Part shown: positions 6,616 to 12,888 of the stretch, in pieces
How the letters are laid out: each line of letters opens with the position of its first letter
Numbering within the stretch: position 1 is the stretch's first letter
Assembly: GCA_900771035.1 (NCBI GenBank)
Contig: CAAGML010000202.1
Location: forward strand, 1-12,888
Source: Bacteroidales bacterium
GTDB lineage: Bacteria > Bacteroidota > Bacteroidia > Bacteroidales > Paludibacteraceae
Reading direction: 5' to 3'
DNA: 12,888 bases
Translations under genes and position numbers: made by a program
Notes under the pieces: model-generated
Databases searched by the model: none
What the model was told of the DNA's origin: nothing
The model's input: only the letters and a program-made list of their open reading frames with translations

Positions 6616-6643
6616 CAAATGTGTATCGCAATCTGAAAAAGCT

Positions 6644-7330
6644 ATGAATTATTTGCTGATAGAGACCTCTGCCTCAATATGTAGTGTGGCTTTGTCCATT
6701 GACGGCAGGATTGTCAGTTCATACCGCAACGACGAACCCATGCAACATGCCACAGTGCTCCCCCGCTTCGTGGAACAGGCACTGGCTGAAATGCGCAAAC
6801 TTGGAGCGGATATAGATGTTGTGGCAGTAAGCGGTGGCCCGGGGTCATACACAGGTCTGCGCATTGGGGTTTCGACAGCCAAGGGACTATGTTATGCGAC
6901 TGGTGCCAAACTTGTGCAGGTCAGCACTCTCCGTCTCATTGCCCTCAGATTCGTCAACGAACACCCGGAGTTGGCGGACGATGCCACAATCCGTCCGATG
7001 ATTGACGCCCGCCGCATGGAGGTTTTCACGCAGTCATTCTGCGTTGACGGCAAACCGGACACAGACGCCGAGGCTATGGTAATCACTACAGAGTCGTTCA
7101 AAGATACCGCAGGCACATTATATATTTGTGGCTCAGGTGCCGCAAAATGCGAAGGCATTCTGAACAACGAGAACATACACATAGTCGGTGATGTCACGCC
7201 TATTGCAGATGCCCAGATGCTCGTGTTGGCACAAGAGGCTGTCGATGACGGACGGTTCGAGGATGTGGCTTATTACGAGCCTTTCTATCTGAAGGAATTC
7301 TACACCACCGCAAAGCCCATAACTCAATGA
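6644..7330 (+). CDS. tsaB: tRNA t6A37 biosynthesis protein TsaB
   Basis: Partner of TsaD and TsaE in threonylcarbamoylation of A37 in ANN-decoding tRNAs. The 228-residue ASKHA-fold protein opens with NYLLIETSASICSVAL, with QHATVLPRFVEQAL after it, and carries the family signature VSGGPGSYTGLRIGVSTAKG (62-81). The second half is the more variable lobe. Length is normal. ATG 6644 is chosen from both the family N-terminus and the promoter position; the in-frame extension to 6560 contains the promoter. The stop overlaps the next ATG (ATGA), indicating coupled translation. First gene of the plus-strand operon. Confidence 0.95.
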   Translation: MNYLLIETSASICSVALSIDGRIVSSYRNDEPMQHATVLPRFVEQALAEMRKLGADIDVVAVSGGPGSYTGLRIGVSTAKGLCYATGAKLVQVSTLRLIALRFVNEHPELADDATIRPMIDARRMEVFTQSFCVDGKPDTDAEAMVITTESFKDTAGTLYICGSGAAKCEGILNNENIHIVGDVTPIADAQMLVLAQEAVDDGRFEDVAYYEPFYLKEFYTTAKPITQ

Positions 7331-7788
7331 ACGAGATACAGATGCCGCGTCTCAACCTGCCAGACTACAGCGACAGGATACGTGTGCGCCGTAACGAGAC
7401 CAAGCAGGAGATTTTCGACCCTGTCCGCCGCATCTGGGTTGCGCTCACCCCCGAAGAGTGGGTGCGCCAGAACATGACGCTCTACATATCCGAGCGTCTG
7501 AACATCCCCCTCGCACGTTTTGCCATAGAAGGTCAAATCACCTTCAACGGACTCAAAAAACGCTGCGACACAATAATATACGACGAGAATGCAACTCCTA
7601 TCGTCCTTGCAGAATACAAACAGCCGACAGTCAGGATAACCCAAAGGGTCTTCGACCAGATTGCCGTCTATAACCTAAAACTCAACGTCCCATACCTGAT
7701 AATAAGCAATGGCTACAACCATTTCATGTGTCAGGTTGACAATGAAAGCAAACGATACATCTTCACAGACAAACTGAACTATGGCTAA
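7327..7788 (+). CDS. Stand-alone HsdR N-terminal-type (PD-(D/E)XK) nuclease-fold protein
   Basis: A 153-residue protein resembling only the N-terminal nuclease domain of type I restriction subunit HsdR. The nuclease core residues are visible: D81 in KRCDTIIYD, the E96-Y-K98 pair in VLAEYKQP, and a QxxxY motif (Q111-Y115, QIAVY) like that of HsdR and RecB-type nucleases. E43/E44 in TPEEWVRQ precede the core. No helicase domain, methylase or specificity subunit is present, so it is not a restriction system. It overlaps tsaB by 4 bp and holA by 8 bp. I infer a DNA-repair or DNA-end-related role from fold and position; the actual function is unknown to me. Confidence 0.85.
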   Translation: MNEIQMPRLNLPDYSDRIRVRRNETKQEIFDPVRRIWVALTPEEWVRQNMTLYISERLNIPLARFAIEGQITFNGLKKRCDTIIYDENATPIVLAEYKQPTVRITQRVFDQIAVYNLKLNVPYLIISNGYNHFMCQVDNESKRYIFTDKLNYG

Positions 7789-8809
7789 ACAGACAGTCAC
7801 ATACCAATCTATCATTCAAGAGATTGACTCACGTCAATTTCACCCCATCTATATGTTGTATGGTGACGAGACATACTACATAGACCTGCTGTCTGACTAT
7901 TTCGAGAACAAAATCCTGACAGAGGAAGAAGAACGAGAGTTCAACCTCTCCGTTCTCTACGGCAAGGACATCTCCGTTGCCGACATTGTCATGAGTGCCA
8001 GCGAGTTTCCTGTCTTCAGCGACTACCGTGTCACCATCGTCAAAGAGGCTCACAGCATAGACAAGGCAAACTGGGATTCGCTCGTGGATTACCTCAAAGC
8101 ACCTAATCCCCAGTCCGTCATCGTGCTTTGCTACAGGAAAGAAACCATCGACAGCCGCCTGAAAATCATCAAGAGCATCACGGACAAAGGTCTGATTTTC
8201 CAAAGCCAGAAGCTGAAAGACTACCAGTTGCCCGACTGGATCATCAACACCGTCGGAGCAAAAGGTCTCTCAATCGACCCACGCACGGCGGAACTGCTGG
8301 CAGAATTTCTCGGCAGCAACCTCGGCAAGATTGTCAACGAAATCGACAAACTTGACATCATAATGAAAAAGCAGGGAATACGCGACATCACCCCTGACCT
8401 CATAGAACGCAACATCGGCATATCAAAGGAATACAACAACTTCGAGCTGATAACCGCCATAATAAAAGGCAACACACTGAAAGTCCACAGGATAATAGAC
8501 TATTTTGCCAGCAACCCCAAGGCCAGCAGCATCGCACAGACAACGGTCCTACTGTTCCGTTTCTTTGCCGACCTGATGATTTACCACTCGTCGCCCGACA
8601 AGAACCAATACACAATAATGCAGTTGGTCAAATGCAACCAGATGAGATACAACGAACTCCGTCTGGCTGCCACCAAATTCACGTCAGGGCGCACGCTGTA
8701 TGCAATCGAGCAGATACGCGACCTCGATGCGCGTTTCAAGGGGTTTGGCGGCGGCAACGTCTCCGACAGGGATTTATTGCGTGAAACTCTTTTCAAAATA
8801 ATGCACTGA
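7781..8809 (+). CDS. holA: DNA polymerase III subunit delta
   Basis: Delta subunit of the clamp loader, which opens the beta sliding clamp during replication. The 342-residue protein has the usual three-domain layout. The N-terminal AAA+-like domain begins HPIYMLYGDETYYIDLLSDYF, with the family's degenerate P-loop region. The central part includes KLKDYQLPDWI and the helical segment LAEFLGSNLGKIVNEIDKL (about residues 168-186). The C-terminal collar domain includes LLFRFFADLMIYH and ends with SDRDLLRETLFKIM. Length is normal. The ATG lies 8 bp inside the preceding gene, and the stop is 2 bp before the prenyltransferase. Confidence 0.94.
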   Translation: MAKQTVTYQSIIQEIDSRQFHPIYMLYGDETYYIDLLSDYFENKILTEEEEREFNLSVLYGKDISVADIVMSASEFPVFSDYRVTIVKEAHSIDKANWDSLVDYLKAPNPQSVIVLCYRKETIDSRLKIIKSITDKGLIFQSQKLKDYQLPDWIINTVGAKGLSIDPRTAELLAEFLGSNLGKIVNEIDKLDIIMKKQGIRDITPDLIERNIGISKEYNNFELITAIIKGNTLKVHRIIDYFASNPKASSIAQTTVLLFRFFADLMIYHSSPDKNQYTIMQLVKCNQMRYNELRLAATKFTSGRTLYAIEQIRDLDARFKGFGGGNVSDRDLLRETLFKIMH

Positions 8810-8811
8810 TT

Positions 8812-9753
8812 ATGAAAGACTATCTCAAACTCATCCGTGTAATTCACCTGTTACTCATTGCAGTGATTCAGGCGTTCGTCTTCTTTGCGGCAGTAATCCC
8901 AATCACTGCGCAGTTTGGATTCGCACTTCGCCTGCCATACTGGATAGTGGCATCGCTCATTGCTGCCACTACGCTAATTGCAGCCGGCGGTTTTGTCATA
9001 AACGACTACTTCGACATAAAGATTGACCGCCTCAACCGTCCTGACAGCGTGATTGTGTCAAACAGCATATCTAAGAAAGACGCAATGCGTATATATCAGA
9101 TTCTCACTGTCGCTGGTGTCGCCATTGGCGTTGTGGCATCAGTCGTGCTGAAAAGTTTCACCTTGGCTTTCATATACATCATAGTTGCAGGTCTGCTATG
9201 GTTCTACTCATCGTCCTACAAACGGATGTTGATAGTCGGCAACATTGTCGTGGCTCTTATGGCGGGACTTGTTCCGCTTGTGCCTGCATTCGCCGCCAAG
9301 GAGCAACTGGTTCTTGACTACACAAAAATGATTCTTGAATTACCTATTATTCCACAACTTTACACTTTCTGCGGTACGATGTCGCTGTTCGCATTCTTAG
9401 CTGTAATGTCTTTGGAGATTCTGAAAGACATGCGCGACGAGTACGGCGACCGTGAGATGGAATGTCACACAATACCAGTCGTTTTGGGAATCACCACATC
9501 ACGCATCATCTCCACGGTACTTACGCTAATGGCTTGCGGCCTGGCTGTCTTTGCCTCCTACCGCATTGCCCCGGCTGACACATTGTCACTGAGATACAGT
9601 CTATTCGCAATAGTCCTTCCTTCTCTTTTCCTACTCTATTTCGTCTGGTCAAAAAACTGCAAGTCCACGGAAAACGCCATACACGTCAACAGGCTGATAA
9701 TCCTGTTGGCAGGACTCTACCCTCTCGTATATTATTACTTATTATCTAAATAA
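8812..9753 (+). CDS. UbiA-family prenyltransferase (digeranylgeranylglyceryl-phosphate-synthase-like)
   Basis: Integral membrane prenyltransferase of 313 residues. The first aspartate-rich motif is NDYFDIKIDRLNRP (64-77) and the second is KDMRDEYGDRE (205-215); together these bind Mg-diphosphate. About eight hydrophobic membrane segments are visible (for example 15-35, 43-63, 97-115, 117-133, 143-160, 186-204, 233-248, 263-282). The sequence type is that of Bacteroidetes proteins often annotated as geranylgeranylglycerol-phosphate geranylgeranyltransferase-like, but the acceptor is not known from sequence; a quinone-type acceptor cannot be ruled out. It follows holA by 2 bp, and its stop overlaps the maf start (TAATG). 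Confidence 0.88.
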   Translation: MKDYLKLIRVIHLLLIAVIQAFVFFAAVIPITAQFGFALRLPYWIVASLIAATTLIAAGGFVINDYFDIKIDRLNRPDSVIVSNSISKKDAMRIYQILTVAGVAIGVVASVVLKSFTLAFIYIIVAGLLWFYSSSYKRMLIVGNIVVALMAGLVPLVPAFAAKEQLVLDYTKMILELPIIPQLYTFCGTMSLFAFLAVMSLEILKDMRDEYGDREMECHTIPVVLGITTSRIISTVLTLMACGLAVFASYRIAPADTLSLRYSLFAIVLPSLFLLYFVWSKNCKSTENAIHVNRLIILLAGLYPLVYYYLLSK

Positions 9754-10316
9754 TGTTCATATTAGGTTCAAAATCACCAAGACGCAAGGCTCTTCTCGAA
9801 GACCTTGGCATACAGTTCTCCGTCCGTTCCATTGATATTGACGAGAGCTACCCTGACACATTACAACCCGAAGAAGTGCCTCAATACGTAGCTCAGACCA
9901 AGGCTGACGCATTCACCGACCTGAACTCTGACGACACCCTTCTCACCGCCGACACCGTCGTAATCGTTGACGGAAAAATCTTAGGGAAACCCGCTGACCG
10001 TGACGAGGCCATCTCTATGCTCAACATGCTGCAAGGACGCACACACACCGTCGTGACAGCCATCTGTCTTCGCCGACGTGATATGAAAGTTACCTTCAGC
10101 GATACTACTAAAGTCCATGTCACACTGCTTCCGCAAAAGGATATCTTACACTATGTCGATACCTTCAAGCCTTACGACAAGGCAGGCGCATACGGCATTC
10201 AGGAGTGGTTCGGTCACATTGCCATCGACCGTATCGAAGGCTCATTCTTCAATGTAATGGGGCTTCCGACTCATATTGTTTACAAAGCCATCAAAGCACT
10301 TGACTCGCTTAAGTGA
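9753..10316 (+). CDS. maf: Maf-like nucleoside triphosphate pyrophosphatase (dTTP/UTP type)
   Basis: House-cleaning pyrophosphatase that hydrolyses non-canonical nucleotides and dTTP/UTP; named for septum inhibition on overexpression. The 187-residue protein shows SKSPRRKALL (6-15, with the substrate-binding SPRR), the catalytic aspartate D67 in TADTVV, the GKP motif (78-80), QGRTHTVVTA (94-103) and YDKAGAYGIQEW (141-152), the last typical of the YhdE-like, dTTP/UTP-preferring group. No residue looks missing. It overlaps the prenyltransferase gene by one base and the next gene by 3 bp. Confidence 0.94.
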   Translation: MFILGSKSPRRKALLEDLGIQFSVRSIDIDESYPDTLQPEEVPQYVAQTKADAFTDLNSDDTLLTADTVVIVDGKILGKPADRDEAISMLNMLQGRTHTVVTAICLRRRDMKVTFSDTTKVHVTLLPQKDILHYVDTFKPYDKAGAYGIQEWFGHIAIDRIEGSFFNVMGLPTHIVYKAIKALDSLK

Positions 10317-11440
10317 AAAACTTAATTCTGTTAATATCAACCTTATTACTGCTGTCGTCCTGCAAAAGCCATGACAGCAGCGGTGGTTGTTCTCATTCCG
10401 ACGCAACACACCTGCACCCACTTTACGCCCAGGGTTTCGACATCTATCAGCACGATAGTTACACCGAAGTTCAGGTGTTCAACCCATGGAAACAGAATCA
10501 GGTGGCAGTCACCTACTACCTGACGACATCTGACACTGTCGCCACGCCGCAAGATGGCATTCGCATCAGGATTCCTCTCCGCCATATAGCCTCGACCTCC
10601 GTCACTCAGTACGAATTTCTATCGCTAATCGGAGAGTGCCGCTCAGTCAAGGGCATCTGCTCGCCGGAACTCACATACAACCGTACCATCGACTCATTAT
10701 ATAATTCAGGTGACATCATAAACCTCGGCGATGCCTTCAGCCTGAACAAGGAGCGCCTAATGATGCTTGCCCCTGATGCCGTCCTCACAACTTTCTTCAA
10801 CGAAAGCACGGTGGCAGAGGCCGCCAGTTCAAACACTGGTCTCACATATATCTATGACAATGAATGGATGGAATCCACCATGCTTGCACGTGCCGAGTGG
10901 ATAAAGTTCATCGCCGCATTCTACGGCAAACTATCCATGGCAGACTCTATATTCAACGCTATCGACTCCTCGTATAAAGCATCGCTGTCAAAGCTCGAAA
11001 GCATAACCCGGCGAAAGTCTGTCATGCTCGGCAACAATTTCCGGGGAACATGGTATATGCCCGGAGGCAAGTCCTACATGGGCAACCTCCTCCGTGATGC
11101 GCATACTGACTACGCTTACGCAAACGACACCACAACTGGTTCATTGCCCCTCAACTTCGAGCAGGTTCTGACAGATTTCGGCGAGTGTGACGTATGGCTC
11201 AACGCCCCTGTCACGTCAATTGATGCCCTTGTCAGGATGGACGAACGTCATGCGCTTTTCCGACCCGTCAAAACAGGCAACGTCTATGCTTTCATGCGGA
11301 GAATGAACAGTACAGGTGCCAACGACTTCTGGGAATCGGGCATCGTCCACCCCGACCTCATCCTCAACGACCTCATCTGGGCACTTTACCCTGACATTCT
11401 GCCTGACTATCAGCCAACATACATCATCAAATGCGAATAG
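10313..11440 (+). CDS. ABC importer substrate-binding lipoprotein (BtuF/FecB-like)
   Basis: A 375-residue periplasmic binding protein of the helical-backbone type used for cobalamin, haem or iron-siderophores. The start is a GTG at 10313 whose last two bases overlap the maf TGA stop; it gives a clean lipoprotein signal, MKNLILLISTLLLLSSC, with lipidated C17. After it comes a Ser/Gly/His-rich linker with H20, C26, H28, H33 and H35. Recognition features are PLRHIASTSVTQYEFLSLIG, the inter-lobe region INLGDAFSLNKERLMMLAPDAVLTT, the long linking helix near residues 195-235, and the C-terminal SGIVHPDLILNDLIWALYP. The substrate cannot be fixed from sequence. Its permease and ATPase follow directly. 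Confidence 0.87.
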   Translation: MKNLILLISTLLLLSSCKSHDSSGGCSHSDATHLHPLYAQGFDIYQHDSYTEVQVFNPWKQNQVAVTYYLTTSDTVATPQDGIRIRIPLRHIASTSVTQYEFLSLIGECRSVKGICSPELTYNRTIDSLYNSGDIINLGDAFSLNKERLMMLAPDAVLTTFFNESTVAEAASSNTGLTYIYDNEWMESTMLARAEWIKFIAAFYGKLSMADSIFNAIDSSYKASLSKLESITRRKSVMLGNNFRGTWYMPGGKSYMGNLLRDAHTDYAYANDTTTGSLPLNFEQVLTDFGECDVWLNAPVTSIDALVRMDERHALFRPVKTGNVYAFMRRMNSTGANDFWESGIVHPDLILNDLIWALYPDILPDYQPTYIIKCE

Positions 11441-11441
11441 A

Positions 11442-12425
11442 ATGACCACGAGACGACAACATATCATTCTCACGTCTCTTTCGCTGTTGACGCTGTTGCT
11501 GTTCGCCACAGACATTGTCTTCGGCTCTGTTAACATACCCATCAGTCAACTCTCCGACCCTGTCTATCACAATATCATCTATAATTTCAGACTACCCAAG
11601 GCATTGACTGCCATACTGACAGGAGCGGCAATCTCGGTGGCAGGTCTCATCATGCAGACGCATTTCCAGAATCCTCTTGCCGGTCCTTACGTCCTTGGAG
11701 TATCATCAGGAGCCTCGCTCGGTGTTGCCCTGTTCATGCTCGCAGCCCCGGTTCTACCCTCCTTTATTATCACAAGCGGCTGGGGAATAGTCATTTCCGC
11801 AATCCTCGGAGCATTAGCCATCCTGCTCATTGTGCTGACAGTCTCCTACCGCACCACACAGTCCACCACCCTGCTCATCATCGGCATTATGTTCGGACAA
11901 ATTGCCGGTTCTATAGTTACTATTCTCCAGAATTATGCCGACCCTGACTCGCTCAAGTTATTCATCATCTGGACCTTCGGTTCACTCTCCTCAGTCTCGT
12001 GGACCTATATGCAGGCTATGCTGCCCCTCACGCTCGTCGGTCTGACCATTGCCATAGCGATGCAGAAACCGCTCAATGCGTTGCTGCTCGGCGAGAACTA
12101 CGCACAGTCGTTGGGCATTAACATACGTATGGTTCGTATTCTGATTATCATCACGATAGCCCTGCTGGCAGGTGCGACCACAGCCTTCACAGGTCCGATT
12201 GCCTTCATAGGCATTGCCGTGCCACATCTGGTACGCATGATGCTCAGCACCAACAACCACCATACCACAATCCCAGCCACCATTCTGGTTGGGGCATCGC
12301 TGCTGCTTGTCTGCGACATCTGCTCGCAACTTCCCTCAAACGGCTCAGTACTACCCATCAACGCCATCTCCTCCATAATCGGAGCACCTATTATAATTTG
12401 GATTATCCTCAAAAACCGCAACTAA
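11442..12425 (+). CDS. FecCD/BtuC-family ABC importer permease
   Basis: Membrane component of the importer, 327 residues, normal for this family, whose members form homodimers with about ten helices each. Key family segments are GAAISVAGLIMQTHFQNPLA (61-80), then GPYVLGVSSGASLGVALF, the mid-region FIIWTFGSLSSVSW, the ATPase-coupling stretch EN(Y)AQSLGI, and the terminal GPIAFIGIAVPHLVRM and LPINAISSIIGAPI. ATG 11442 is one base after the binding-protein stop and is followed by a first membrane segment; a longer reading from 11316 would lie inside the binding-protein gene. The stop overlaps the ATPase start (TAATG). The sequence alone does not separate cobalamin, haem and siderophore transport. 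Confidence 0.93.
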   Translation: MTTRRQHIILTSLSLLTLLLFATDIVFGSVNIPISQLSDPVYHNIIYNFRLPKALTAILTGAAISVAGLIMQTHFQNPLAGPYVLGVSSGASLGVALFMLAAPVLPSFIITSGWGIVISAILGALAILLIVLTVSYRTTQSTTLLIIGIMFGQIAGSIVTILQNYADPDSLKLFIIWTFGSLSSVSWTYMQAMLPLTLVGLTIAIAMQKPLNALLLGENYAQSLGINIRMVRILIIITIALLAGATTAFTGPIAFIGIAVPHLVRMMLSTNNHHTTIPATILVGASLLLVCDICSQLPSNGSVLPINAISSIIGAPIIIWIILKNRN

Positions 12426-12888
12426 TGGTTCTCACAACGCACAATCTCGCAATTGGTTACGACCGGAAGACAATCCAGTCCGACTTGAATCTGTCCGCCG
12501 AGCCATCGCAGATGATTGCCCTTCTTGGCACCAACGGCACAGGCAAATCCACACTGCTCAGAACCATTGCGTCGTTGCAGCCCTCGCTTGCAGGTGACGT
12601 TATGTTTGATGGCAGACCAATCAACACTCTCCCCTCTTCAGAACGTGCAAAATCAGTCTCTGTCGTACTAACTGACACCATAACATCGCAGCACATGACT
12701 GTCTATGACCTAATCAGCATGGGCAGAATACCATATACCACATGGACAAACAGGATTTCGCACACTGACGACAAGGTCATCAAAGACTCATGCCGTCAGG
12801 TCAACCTTCTCCACAAACTCCACAATCCCGTCAACGAACTCTCTGACGGCGAGCGTCAACGAGCATCAATAGCACGTGCCCTAGCCCA
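12425..12888 (+). CDS. ABC importer ATP-binding protein (partial, cut by the window end)
   Basis: The first 154 codons of the ATPase partner of the preceding permease (FecE/BtuD-like). Walker A is GTNGTGKST (35-43). The region that normally holds the Q-loop glutamine reads SVVLTD (79-84), with threonine at the expected place. The signature motif is LSDGERQ (139-145), Asp replacing the usual second Gly, followed by RASIARALA. Walker B, D-loop and H-loop lie outside the window. I recall Bacteroides relatives with the same VVLT and LSDGE forms, so these may be a subfamily trait rather than damage. Start ATG 12425 overlaps the permease stop. Confidence 0.92.
   Translation, partial: MVLTTHNLAIGYDRKTIQSDLNLSAEPSQMIALLGTNGTGKSTLLRTIASLQPSLAGDVMFDGRPINTLPSSERAKSVSVVLTDTITSQHMTVYDLISMGRIPYTTWTNRISHTDDKVIKDSCRQVNLLHKLHNPVNELSDGERQRASIARALA

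Noticed and set aside
6560..6643. N-terminal extension of tsaB from ATG 6560
   Set aside because: It contains the TACCTTTG promoter box, and its sequence is unlike the TsaB family, which begins at MNYLLIETS.
7327..7788. Type I restriction-modification system
   Set aside because: Only the N-terminal nuclease-like domain is present; no helicase, methylase or specificity gene is nearby.
7829..8203. Minus-strand open frame opposite holA
   Set aside because: Antisense to the conserved N-terminal domain of HolA, with no own features.
11316..11441. Longer permease start at ATG 11316
   Set aside because: It would overlap the binding-protein gene by 125 bp with a Ser/Thr-rich segment and no membrane or signal character; ATG 11442 fits family length and gene spacing.

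Overview
The window reads as a chromosomal segment of a Bacteroidales bacterium (Bacteroides/Prevotella/Muribaculaceae-like; I cannot narrow it further). The evidence is: promoters of the Bacteroidetes type (a -33 TTG/TTTG and a -7 TAnnTTTG box), a surface-type lipoprotein with an acidic tract after its cysteine, an alanine racemase still carrying a MurF-derived domain (the MurF-Alr fusion is a Bacteroidetes trait), an ECF sigma factor of the Bacteroides type, and weak Shine-Dalgarno sequences throughout. There are 17 protein genes, the last cut by the window edge. I see no RNA gene, CRISPR array, insertion sequence or phage gene.

Left edge (1-264): a control region with a near-perfect 27-bp palindrome, three TTACCGA repeats about 25 bp apart, and two identical TAACTTTG boxes on opposite strands. 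The plus-strand box serves a small FMN-binding (pyridoxamine-phosphate-oxidase-like) gene. That gene converges on, and overlaps by 11 bp, the end of nadD.

Minus-strand block (653-5716): in transcription order, a small lipoprotein, fabD (fatty acid synthesis), an alanine racemase with an N-terminal MurF remnant, a YigZ/IMPACT protein, ruvX, gmk and nadD. The genes are 10 bp or less apart or overlap, so they probably form one operon joining envelope precursor, nucleotide and NAD synthesis. Further upstream on the same strand is an ECF sigma factor with its own good promoter and a possible terminator behind it.

Plus-strand block (6644-12888): tsaB, a small HsdR-N-type nuclease-fold protein, holA, a UbiA prenyltransferase and maf are followed, with no gap, by a binding-protein-dependent importer of the BtuFCD/FecBCD type (lipoprotein binding protein, permease, ATPase). 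Every junction overlaps or is 1-2 bp wide, so the importer looks co-transcribed with housekeeping genes from the promoter ahead of tsaB. That promoter lies back-to-back with the sigma-factor promoter.

Most of the window is ordinary core genome. The points most worth a second look are the racemase that keeps only the last domain of MurF, the palindrome and repeat cluster at the left edge, the stand-alone nuclease-fold gene between tsaB and holA, and the importer attached to a housekeeping operon.
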